A stretch of 6,988 nucleotides of DNA from Halieaceae bacterium. Its GTDB lineage: Bacteria; Pseudomonadota; Gammaproteobacteria; Pseudomonadales; Halieaceae. Shown here one piece after another: positions 1-6,246 of this stretch; within the stretch, counting starts at the first letter, position 1; the number at the start of each line of letters is the position of its first letter. The notes beneath the pieces are model-generated. The model was not told where the DNA came from, made no database searches, and saw only the letters and a list, made by a program, of their open reading frames with translations. The stretch spans positions 17,936 through 24,923 of the forward strand of contig PAGS01000030.1 of NCBI GenBank assembly GCA_002705465.1. Reading direction: 5' to 3'. A program made the position numbers and the translations under genes.

Positions 1-1200
1 CTTTACATTGCGGCGCTGTTTCACGATATCGGCAAAGGTCGCGGCGGCGATCACTCAGAGCTCGGTGCCGTTGACGCGGAGCAGTTCTGTCAGGACCACG
101 GGCTATCCACTGTCGATACGGAACTCGTTGTCTGGCTGGTCAAAAACCATTTATTGATGAGCCAAATCGCGCAGCGGCGCGATATCTCTGATCCCGAGGA
201 AATCCAGCAATTTGCGAGTATCGTGACGACGCAAGAGCGTCTCGACTATTTGTATACGCTCACCGTCGCCGATATCGCCGGCACCAACCCCGAACTTTGG
301 AACGCCTGGCGTTCCTCGCTGATGCGACACCTTTACAATGAAACACGTCGGGCACTCAGCCGCGGATTGGAGAATCCGCTGGCGCGCGAGGAGGTCATCC
401 GAACCACCAAACAAGCGGCGACTGAAACGCTGGAATATCGCGGTTTCCTCGCGGATGAACTTCACGAACTGTGGGCAACCTTGGGCGAGGATTACTTTCT
501 GCGCGAGCGTGCAGACGACATTGCTTGGCACACCGAGGCCATAGCGGATCACCGTCACGAGGAGGGTGCACTGGTACTCGCCAAGCAAGCCAGCGAATCT
601 CCAATCAGCAACGCGACACAAATTTTTGTTCACACTCAGGACGAGCCGAACACGTTTGCGCGCATCTGTGCCGCACTAGAGACGCTGGATCTCAGTATTC
701 ACGATGCCCGGATATACAGTGATGCCGACGGAGGAACTCTCGACACCTTCTTTGTACTGAAGAGCGACGGTAGCTCACTTGACACCCATCCCGATACGTT
801 CCTAGAGATCGAAACGTCTATTCGCCAAAGCCTGGCTGAGGCCACACTGAAAACCGTATCGCGACATACCCCCCGAACAGTCAAAGCCTTCACCATACCC
901 ACAACCATAGCGTTTTCAGAGGATCACACAGGTGGTCTCACCACTCTGGAGATCGTGACCGCTGATCGGCCTGGGCTCCTGGCGCGTCTCGGATCGGTAC
1001 TGTCCAAGCATGACGTCACCATTCAGGGAGCCAAAATACAGACCTTGGGGGAGCGCGTTGAAGATATCTTCTTTCTCACGGACGCAACTGGAGGCGCGCT
1101 CCAGGATCGCTCCCTGCTGCATCAACTGGAGCAGGAACTCAATGCCGAACTCGGCGCTGAATCTAGCGTTGAGGCTTTGCAGTCGGGAGTGACGATTTGA
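1..1200 (+). CDS. glnD: GlnD, bifunctional PII uridylyltransferase/uridylyl-removing enzyme (3' part only)
   Basis: This is the C-terminal 399 residues of GlnD, the cytoplasmic enzyme that uridylylates PII proteins when glutamine is low and removes UMP when glutamine is high. The frame is open from base 1, so the nucleotidyltransferase domain and start lie upstream of the window; the full family is roughly 850-900 residues. Visible first is the HD hydrolase domain: the motif LFHDIGKG has His8 and Asp9, with His18, His50 and an Asp91 in LTVADI as further likely metal ligands. Two ACT domains follow, at about residues 205-283 (DEPNTFARI) and 314-394 (ADRPGLLARLG); these bind glutamine in the family. 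The segment NPELWNAWRSSL between HD and ACT is also typical. The stop codon overlaps the TTG start of dapC, implying translational coupling. The reading frame is intact and all expected domain motifs are present. Confidence 0.96.
   Translation, partial: LYIAALFHDIGKGRGGDHSELGAVDAEQFCQDHGLSTVDTELVVWLVKNHLLMSQIAQRRDISDPEEIQQFASIVTTQERLDYLYTLTVADIAGTNPELWNAWRSSLMRHLYNETRRALSRGLENPLAREEVIRTTKQAATETLEYRGFLADELHELWATLGEDYFLRERADDIAWHTEAIADHRHEEGALVLAKQASESPISNATQIFVHTQDEPNTFARICAALETLDLSIHDARIYSDADGGTLDTFFVLKSDGSSLDTHPDTFLEIETSIRQSLAEATLKTVSRHTPRTVKAFTIPTTIAFSEDHTGGLTTLEIVTADRPGLLARLGSVLSKHDVTIQGAKIQTLGERVEDIFFLTDATGGALQDRSLLHQLEQELNAELGAESSVEALQSGVTI
1185..1189 (+). promoter_or_regulatory. Ribosome binding site deciding the TTG start of dapC
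   Basis: GGGAG lies inside the end of glnD, 7 nt before the TTG at 1197. No ATG or GTG fits the conserved N-terminus better, so this site is the main support for the non-ATG start. Confidence 0.6.
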
Positions 1201-2387
1201 ACCGCGGAATCGACGGACTGCATCCCTACCCGTTCGAGAAATTAGCGAGGCTTTTTGCGGATATTGACCCCGGAGAAAACTCTGTGATCCCGCTGACGAT
1301 CGGAGAGCCACAGCATGAACCGCCGTCTGCCGTCATCCAACTTCTGAAAGATCGCGCTCAAGACGTTGCAAAATATCCCGCCACCGCCGGCAGCCCTGAA
1401 TTGCGCGCAGTCATTGCGCAATGGCTGGAACGGCGATTCACACTGCCCTGTATCGATCCAGACAATCAAGTTCTGCCGCTCAATGGCACCAGAGAGGGGT
1501 TGTTTGCTTTGGCGCAAGCTGTTGTGACCTATGGAAAACCTGGCGCGGTGATATCGCCGAATCCGTTCTACCAAATTTATGAGGGGGCCGCGCTGTTGGC
1601 AGGCACGCAGCCAGTATGGGTAAATTGCGCTGAGGACACGCACTTTCTCCCAGATTTTGATGCCATTACCTCTGAGCAGTGGCAGGCCTGCGAACTGCTT
1701 TACATCTGTACTCCTGGCAATCCCGCTGGCGCAGTCATGCCACGTGGGGCGCTGCAGAAGTTGATACAGCTTGCCGAGGAGCACGATTTCCTCATCGCGA
1801 GCGACGAATGCTACAGCGAGATTTATCCAGATGAAGCAGCACCCCCACCCGGGTTACTGCAGGCTGCGGCCGATCTGGGGTATCACGATTACCGTCATTG
1901 CCTGTGCTTTCATAGCCTCTCCAAACGATCAAATCTGCCGGGCATGAGATCAGGCTTTGTTGCAGGCGACGCGCGATGGATAGAGCGCTTCAGGCGCTAC
2001 CGCACCTACCACGGCTGCGCGATGCCGCCTCATCACCAGCTCGCCAGTGAATGGGCGTGGGCCGATGAATGTCACGTCATCGAAAACCGGGCACGCTATC
2101 GAGAAAAGTTCGCCGCTGTCTCGCCAATTCTGGCTGACGTCATGACCGTGCCCTCGCCCGAGGCCGGCTTCTACCTCTGGCCTGAGACGCCAATCGATGA
2201 TGAGACCTTCGCACAGCAAATGTTAGAGCGCGCCGCGGTGAAAGTCCTACCCGGTCGTTACCTCGCCAGAGATACGGCGCTGGGGAATCCTGGCGAAAAC
2301 AGGGTGCGTCTGGCCTTGGTCGCTGAACTGACTCATTGTGTAGAAGCTGCTGAGCGGATCGCTCATGCAGTCAATCAGGGGTGGTAA
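1197..2387 (+). CDS. dapC: DapC, N-succinyl-LL-diaminopimelate aminotransferase
   Basis: This is a fold-type I PLP aminotransferase of 396 residues, the usual length for the gammaproteobacterial DapC group. It transfers the amino group of glutamate to N-succinyl-2-amino-6-oxopimelate, giving N-succinyl-LL-diaminopimelate, in the cytoplasm. The N-terminal block HPYPFEKL close to the start is characteristic of this group. PLP-site residues are visible: Asn175 in PGNPAG, Asp203 and Tyr206 in ASDECYSEIY, and the Schiff-base Lys243 in SLSKRSNLPG. Arg371 in RVRLALV should bind the substrate carboxylate. The start is a TTG overlapping the glnD stop (TTGA), with GGGAG 7 nt upstream. nth follows immediately. 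The chief alternative is another class I aminotransferase, but the LSKRSNLPG motif and the nearby dapD and dapE make DapC much more likely. Note that ArgD can supply this activity in some bacteria. Confidence 0.93.
   Translation: MNRGIDGLHPYPFEKLARLFADIDPGENSVIPLTIGEPQHEPPSAVIQLLKDRAQDVAKYPATAGSPELRAVIAQWLERRFTLPCIDPDNQVLPLNGTREGLFALAQAVVTYGKPGAVISPNPFYQIYEGAALLAGTQPVWVNCAEDTHFLPDFDAITSEQWQACELLYICTPGNPAGAVMPRGALQKLIQLAEEHDFLIASDECYSEIYPDEAAPPPGLLQAAADLGYHDYRHCLCFHSLSKRSNLPGMRSGFVAGDARWIERFRRYRTYHGCAMPPHHQLASEWAWADECHVIENRARYREKFAAVSPILADVMTVPSPEAGFYLWPETPIDDETFAQQMLERAAVKVLPGRYLARDTALGNPGENRVRLALVAELTHCVEAAERIAHAVNQGW
2377..2381 (+). promoter_or_regulatory. Ribosome binding site favouring the TTG start of nth
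   Basis: AGGGG lies in the last codons of dapC, 7 nt before TTG at 2389. The alternative ATG at 2365 has only a weak purine stretch (GAGCGGA) ahead of it. This is why I prefer the downstream TTG. Confidence 0.5.
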
Positions 2388-2388
2388 G

Positions 2389-3060
2389 TTGAGCGACGCG
2401 AACAACCTCAGCAAGGCCCAGCGCATCATCTATATCGATCAAAAACTACAGGCACTCTATCCAAAGACGCCCATACCACTAGATCATAGTGACCCCTACA
2501 CCCTGCTCATCGCAGTTTTACTCAGCGCACAATGTACTGACGAACGGGTGAATCAGGTGACGCCGGCGTTATTCGCCAAAGCTGATTGCCCGGAGCAAAT
2601 GATCCAACTGAGTGTCGAGGAAATCAGGTCAATCATCCGTCCCTGCGGTTTATCACCACAGAAATCAAAGGCCATACACCGCTTGAGTGAGCTGCTTTTG
2701 GCGGACCACGACGGCGCGGTGCCCGCGGATCTGGAGGCGCTGGAAAAGTTACCTGGCGTGGGCCACAAAACCGCCAGCGTGGTGATGGCACAGGCATTTG
2801 GCATGCCCACTTTCCCGGTCGATACGCACATCCACCGTTTGGCTCAGCGCTGGGGACTGACCCGGGGCCGCAATGTCGTGGAGACGGAGCGGGATCTGAA
2901 ACGGGCCTTCCCCAAGGGGCGCTGGAACGCGCTACACCTGCAAATCATTTATTACGGGCGGGAATACTGCACCGCCCGCGGTTGCGACGGACGTGTCTGC
3001 GAGATCTGTACTACCTGCTACCCCGCCCGAAAACACCCCAAACGCTGCAACAAGGCCTGA
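2389..3060 (+). CDS. nth: Endonuclease III (Nth), DNA glycosylase/AP lyase, divergent subfamily
   Basis: Endonuclease III removes oxidised pyrimidines from DNA and cleaves the abasic site by beta-elimination. With the TTG start at 2389 the protein has 223 residues; the family is usually about 210-230. An in-frame ATG at 2365 would add 8 residues and overlap dapC by 23 nt. Numbering from the TTG, the motif LLSAQCTDERVN holds Gln48. The helix-hairpin-helix LPGVGHKTASVV carries the catalytic Lys127, and PVDTHIHRL carries the catalytic Asp145. The C-terminus has six cysteines (194, 199, 204, 207, 210, 220) instead of the standard C-X6-C-X2-C-X5-C iron-sulfur cluster spacing, so whether a 4Fe-4S cluster forms is unclear. 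PIPLDHSDPYTLL and HIHRLAQRWGL differ from the E. coli-type enzyme and recall, from memory, Nth of Bacteroidetes and similar phyla. It lies between dapC and yffB and has no evident functional tie to lysine synthesis. Confidence 0.93.
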   Translation: MSDANNLSKAQRIIYIDQKLQALYPKTPIPLDHSDPYTLLIAVLLSAQCTDERVNQVTPALFAKADCPEQMIQLSVEEIRSIIRPCGLSPQKSKAIHRLSELLLADHDGAVPADLEALEKLPGVGHKTASVVMAQAFGMPTFPVDTHIHRLAQRWGLTRGRNVVETERDLKRAFPKGRWNALHLQIIYYGREYCTARGCDGRVCEICTTCYPARKHPKRCNKA

Positions 3061-3178
3061 GCACGCAGGGCAACATCATCGCAATTCTGCTACCCTGCGC
3101 AACCGTCAAGCCAGGACTTTCGTGATCCGCCAGCCCCTGCCAGGGCGAAAGCGCGACCGCGACACCACGCCCAGAGCC
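3061..3178 (+). other. 118-nt gap between nth and yffB
   Basis: This is the largest gap in the plus-strand gene run. I see no convincing -35/-10 pair and no intrinsic terminator. It holds a 7-bp inverted repeat listed separately. The yffB frame stays open throughout the gap, and a GTG at 3122 has AGGA 5 nt upstream, so a longer yffB product cannot be fully excluded. Confidence 0.5.
3064..3099. repeat. Short inverted repeat after nth
   Basis: CGCAGGG at 3064-3070 and CCCTGCG at 3093-3099 are perfectly complementary 7-bp arms around a 22-nt loop, starting 4 nt after the nth stop. No T-run follows the right arm, so it is not a standard Rho-independent terminator. It could be an RNA stem that protects or attenuates the transcript, or chance in GC-rich DNA. 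Confidence 0.3.
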
Positions 3179-3532
3179 ATGAGTCTGCCAACACTATTTG
3201 GAATTCCCAACTGCGACACCGTCCGTAAAACGAGAAAGTGGCTAGAGAGCCGCGGCATTTCGCATGACTTTGTTGACCTTCGTGAGAACACCCCGCCCTC
3301 AAGTCAGATAGATGCATGGCTGACAACGCTTGGCGCAGATCGATTGATCAATCGCCGCAGCACCACGTATAAACAGTTAGACGACAGCCAGCGGGCAGCG
3401 CTCGATGGCGACGCCGCGGTGAGCGCGTTGCGCCAGCATCCGACGCTCATTAAACGCCCGGTGCTGGAATGGCAGCACATCCTGTTGGTGGGATTCTCCG
3501 AGCAAGAATACACGGCGGTTTTTAATGTTTGA
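3179..3532 (+). CDS. yffB: YffB/Spx-type ArsC family protein
   Basis: This is a 117-residue thioredoxin-fold protein of the ArsC/Spx superfamily, close in length and pattern to E. coli YffB (118 residues). Its physiological role is not established; glutathione-dependent thiol reductase activity has been proposed for the group. The N-terminal motif GIPNCDTVRK has a single Cys12 in the active-site loop, with Asp13-Thr14 in place of the second cysteine of Spx-type CXXC proteins. LINRRSTTYKQL (57-68) and IKRPVLE (91-97, with Arg93) match the family's conserved blocks. The ATG at 3179 gives the family's normal N-terminus, although the Shine-Dalgarno sequence is weak (CAGAG). A GTG at 3122 would add 19 mostly basic, non-family residues. 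dapD starts 36 nt after its stop, and this adjacency is, as I recall, conserved in pseudomonads. It should not be read as an arsenate-resistance gene, as no ars genes are near. Confidence 0.9.
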   Translation: MSLPTLFGIPNCDTVRKTRKWLESRGISHDFVDLRENTPPSSQIDAWLTTLGADRLINRRSTTYKQLDDSQRAALDGDAAVSALRQHPTLIKRPVLEWQHILLVGFSEQEYTAVFNV

Positions 3533-3555
3533 GTCGATGTTCGAGTGGAGATTTG

Positions 3556-3559
3556 AGGA
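3556..3559 (+). promoter_or_regulatory. Ribosome binding site of dapD
   Basis: AGGA sits in a purine-rich stretch (GAGGAAGAG) and lies 9 nt before the ATG at 3569. It is the clearest signal in the 36-nt yffB-dapD gap, where I see no promoter. Confidence 0.6.
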
Positions 3560-3568
3560 AGAGAACGA

Positions 3569-4579
3569 ATGAGCGCGCTTTATGGCTTTGGTCTGGGCGT
3601 GGTGTCCACGAATACTCAGGACGCAACCCTCGATGCTTTTTATCCACGCCCCCTCACCCATGTGAACGGTGAAGTTGCTGGCGTCCTGGAAGGTGTAGCG
3701 GGCAAGCTGGATGTTGCGCAGCTAAAAGCGTTGGCAAGCGCGCTTGCTCGGGCGGGTGATACAGGGCTGGCTGATCTCGCGAATAAGTTGATCGACACAG
3801 ATCAGCCCGTGGTGGCAACGCCATTAGCACATAACGCTCCACCTGCATCGGTTGAAGAGGCTTACCTCAAGTTGCATCTGATCTCTCATCGACTGGTCAA
3901 GCCACACCAAACTGATCTCACAGGAATATTTGGTCTGCTGCCTAACGTAGCATGGACAGACGAGGGACCCGTCGACCTTCAAGAGCTTTCGCAACGTCAG
4001 CTGGACGCACGGCTCAAAGGGTCGGTACTCGAAGTCTCCAGCGTCGATAAATTCCCCAAAATGACGAACTACGTTGTGCCGACTGGCGTGCGGATCGCCC
4101 ACACTGCCCGAGTGCGACTGGGGGCCTATCTGGGTGAGGGCACCACGGTCATGCACGAAGGTTTCATCAACTTTAACGCGGGCACCGAGGGCCCGGGCAT
4201 GATCGAAGGTCGCATCTCCGCCGGCGTCTGGGTGGGTGAAGGGTCAGATTTAGGGGGTGGCTGTTCGACGATGGGCACGCTCTCGGGTGGCGGCAATATC
4301 GTCATCTCGGTTGGCAAAGATTGCCTCATTGGTGCGAACGCCGGCTTGGGTATTCCACTGGGCGATCGATGCACGATCGAGGCGGGTTTGTTCGTCACGG
4401 CCGGCACCAAGGTGAGTGTGCTGGATGAGCAGGGTAACACCATTGAAACGGTCTCTGCCCGAGCACTGGCTGGCCGCGCAGATTTATTGTTTCGTCGACA
4501 TTCCTCGACCGGCACAGTGCAATGCCTGACTAACAAAAGCGCCGTCGAGCTCAACGAGATGCTACATGCCAATAACTGA
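3569..4579 (+). CDS. dapD: DapD, tetrahydrodipicolinate N-succinyltransferase (long form)
   Basis: DapD succinylates 2,3,4,5-tetrahydropyridine-2,6-dicarboxylate with succinyl-CoA, the entry step of the succinylase branch toward DAP and lysine. The protein has 336 residues and belongs to the long type seen in pseudomonads (about 340) rather than the E. coli type (about 274). Residues 1-150 form an N-terminal domain beginning with YGFGLGVVS. Residues about 172-282 are the left-handed beta-helix typical of trimeric hexapeptide acyltransferases, with repeats such as [40 protein letters not shown] (211-231) is the best-conserved stretch; Glu213 matches, from memory, the Glu proposed as catalytic in mycobacterial DapD. 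The C-terminal [12 protein letters not shown] is also typical. The ATG has a good Shine-Dalgarno sequence 9 nt upstream. Its 3' end overlaps dapE by 14 nt, so the two are probably translated together. Confidence 0.96.
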   Translation: MSALYGFGLGVVSTNTQDATLDAFYPRPLTHVNGEVAGVLEGVAGKLDVAQLKALASALARAGDTGLADLANKLIDTDQPVVATPLAHNAPPASVEEAYLKLHLISHRLVKPHQTDLTGIFGLLPNVAWTDEGPVDLQELSQRQLDARLKGSVLEVSSVDKFPKMTNYVVPTGVRIAHTARVRLGAYLGEGTTVMHEGFINFNAGTEGPGMIEGRISAGVWVGEGSDLGGGCSTMGTLSGGGNIVISVGKDCLIGANAGLGIPLGDRCTIEAGLFVTAGTKVSVLDEQGNTIETVSARALAGRADLLFRRHSSTGTVQCLTNKSAVELNEMLHANN

Positions 4580-5711
4580 CCCTGATGACGCCACGCTAGC
4601 CCTCACCCGCGAGTTAATCGCCCGGCAATCTGTGACTCCTGACGACGCTGGATGCCAGGACGCGATGGTCTCGCGCCTCAAACAGGCCGGATTCTCAGTT
4701 GACGCGATGCGGTTTGGAGAGGTGGATAACTTTTGGGCAACGCATGGCACGTCTGGGCCGCTGTTGGTGTTTGCAGGACACACTGACGTCGTGCCCCCCG
4801 GTGACGAAGCCAGCTGGGATTCGAACCCATTTGAAGCCACGGTGATTGGCGACGAGCTTTTTGGGCGCGGTGCGGCAGACATGAAGGCCAGCCTCGCGGC
4901 GATGGTGGTGGCTTGTGAGCAATTTATCGAACAACACCCTGATCATGCCGGCCGTATTGGCTTCCTCATCACCTCAGACGAGGAAGGTCCTGCCAAGAAC
5001 GGCACAGTGAAGGTGATGGACTCACTCAGCTCATGGGGGAAGCAGATTGACTGGTGCGTTGTGGGCGAACCCTCCAGCACCACAGTTTTGGGCGACCTCG
5101 TCAAAAACGGTCGCCGGGGCTCGCTCAATGCGCGGCTCATCGTAAATGGGACTCAGGGCCATATCGCCTACCCCCACCTTGCTGATAATCCTATTCATCA
5201 TGCGATGCCTGCACTGGATTCGCTCGCCAAAGAGCCCTGGGATAACGGTAACGATTTCTTCGACCCAACGTCGTTACAGATTTCTACCATTCGCGCCGGG
5301 CAGGGGGTCACTAATGTCATCCCGGGCAGCTTGGAGGTGCTCTTTAATCTGCGATTCAGCACCGAGCTGACCGCCGAGGCTATCAAGTCCCGCTGTGAGG
5401 ACATTCTCAAGGCGCACGGGCTGAGCTATGACATCGAATGGTCACTGAGCGGTGAGCCCTTTCTGACTGAGCCCGGAGCCCTGCTGGATGCGGTCATGCA
5501 AAGCATCGAAGCGGTAGCCGGATGCCGGCCCCAAGTCTCCACCGGGGGGGGCACATCGGATGGTCGTTTCATTGCCCCCAGTGGAGCGCAAGTCGTTGAG
5601 GTCGGTCATGTCAATGCCACCATTCACCAATGCAATGAACGTGTGAAGCTTGCCGACATCCCCAAGCTGACCGAGATTTACAAAGGGATTCTGGAGCGTT
5701 TACTCGCCTGA
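4566..5711 (+). CDS. dapE: DapE, N-succinyl-LL-diaminopimelate desuccinylase
   Basis: DapE is a cytoplasmic di-zinc M20-family hydrolase that splits N-succinyl-LL-DAP into LL-DAP and succinate. The 381-residue length is normal (about 375-380). All metal and catalytic residues known from the Haemophilus enzyme can be placed: His72 in AGHTDVVP, Asp105 in RGAADMK, catalytic Glu139 and Glu140 in TSDEE, Glu168 in GEPSS, and His354 in NATIHQCNE. The dimerisation lid lies roughly between residues 182 and 295, starting after NGRRGS and including [24 protein letters not shown] (326-335) is intact; the DNA encoding it has a run of eight G at 5544-5551. The ATG overlaps the dapD end by 14 nt and has only a weak GAG signal, which fits translational coupling. 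Its last 12 nt overlap the 3' end of the opposing minus-strand gene. Confidence 0.97.
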   Translation: MPITDPDDATLALTRELIARQSVTPDDAGCQDAMVSRLKQAGFSVDAMRFGEVDNFWATHGTSGPLLVFAGHTDVVPPGDEASWDSNPFEATVIGDELFGRGAADMKASLAAMVVACEQFIEQHPDHAGRIGFLITSDEEGPAKNGTVKVMDSLSSWGKQIDWCVVGEPSSTTVLGDLVKNGRRGSLNARLIVNGTQGHIAYPHLADNPIHHAMPALDSLAKEPWDNGNDFFDPTSLQISTIRAGQGVTNVIPGSLEVLFNLRFSTELTAEAIKSRCEDILKAHGLSYDIEWSLSGEPFLTEPGALLDAVMQSIEAVAGCRPQVSTGGGTSDGRFIAPSGAQVVEVGHVNATIHQCNERVKLADIPKLTEIYKGILERLLA

Positions 5712-6245
5712 GTGCGCGTGTTCAACGCTGAGCGAGAGACCCATCTCAGCCCATCGCTTTGACTCCGCCTGAGCAAACCGCGTAACAAAAGCGGCCAGCC
5801 CCTCGGTCAGCGGCGTCACTGACTCACCGCAGTCCCCGAGCATGATGGTCATGCTGGCGCCAATATTGGGATCCATCACCGCCTCAGCGCCGCGGCTGAC
5901 GACCAGCAAGGCCTCTACGACGTCACGAGCCTGTGGTAACAACCTGTCCAGCGATGAAGTTTTAAGGGGGCCGTCATACCCGCTTGCCGAGATAGCCAAT
6001 GACAAGACCACGCGATCAATCGGCAGGCGCTGGCGAAGAAGATCCAATAGGTAGCCGTGCCCAATCGGCGTGCCAAGCGCAACCTCGTGCCACTCTGCCC
6101 GCTCGCTCCTGTCCCCCAGCTGAGTCTGCAGAACGTTATCGGCAGGTAGGCGGCCGCAGAATATGGGCCGCTCATGCTGGAGCGCCGCGTGAAGCACTGA
6201 CCGCGGCATCGAATCCACTCCGATCCAGAACCCACTCGCTGTCAC
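5700..6245 (-). CDS. Hypothetical protein, 181 residues, translationally coupled to rsmJ
   Basis: I do not recognise this protein. The start is taken as GTG at 6245-6243 because GGAGG lies 6 nt upstream and the upstream gene rsmJ stops just 1 nt before; the open frame extends further into rsmJ but without a better start. No signal peptide or clear transmembrane segment is visible. The pattern suggests a soluble alpha/beta protein: strand-like [12 protein letters not shown] (79-90), helix-like [16 protein letters not shown] (108-123), then [19 protein letters not shown] (124-142) rich in Gly and small residues, and an amphipathic C-terminal helix (about 146-167). An Asp- and Gly-rich [11 protein letters not shown] block lies near the N-terminus, and only two cysteines (30, 139) are present. 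It ends with TAA 12 nt inside the opposing dapE. The good Shine-Dalgarno sequence, spacing and lack of internal stops support a real gene, but the function is unknown. Confidence 0.72.
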   Translation of the reverse strand: MTASGFWIGVDSMPRSVLHAALQHERPIFCGRLPADNVLQTQLGDRSERAEWHEVALGTPIGHGYLLDLLRQRLPIDRVVLSLAISASGYDGPLKTSSLDRLLPQARDVVEALLVVSRGAEAVMDPNIGASMTIMLGDCGESVTPLTEGLAAFVTRFAQAESKRWAEMGLSLSVEHAHSGE

Positions 6246-6246
6246 A

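Noticed and set aside
151..633. 160-codon open frame antisense to glnD
   Set aside because: It is the shadow of the HD-ACT linker region of GlnD, and its translation shows no recognisable domain.
1242..1784. 180-codon open frame antisense to dapC
   Set aside because: It lies wholly inside a well-supported aminotransferase, has no family-like motif and is expected by chance in GC-rich coding DNA.
2993..3178. Extension of yffB upstream into the end of nth
   Set aside because: The added residues are basic and low in family similarity, while the ATG at 3179 gives exactly the YffB-type N-terminus and length.
3179..3532. Arsenate reductase for arsenic resistance
   Set aside because: The protein has the YffB-type single-cysteine NCDT motif and no arsR, arsB or acr3 neighbours.
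4126..4572. 148-codon open frame antisense to dapD
   Set aside because: The Pro/Ser-rich translation is the complement of the Gly-rich beta-helix repeats, not a protein-like sequence.
5716..5728. Possible terminator GCGT-loop-ACGC after dapE
   Set aside because: The stem is only 4 bp, has no T-run on either strand and lies inside the minus-strand coding region.
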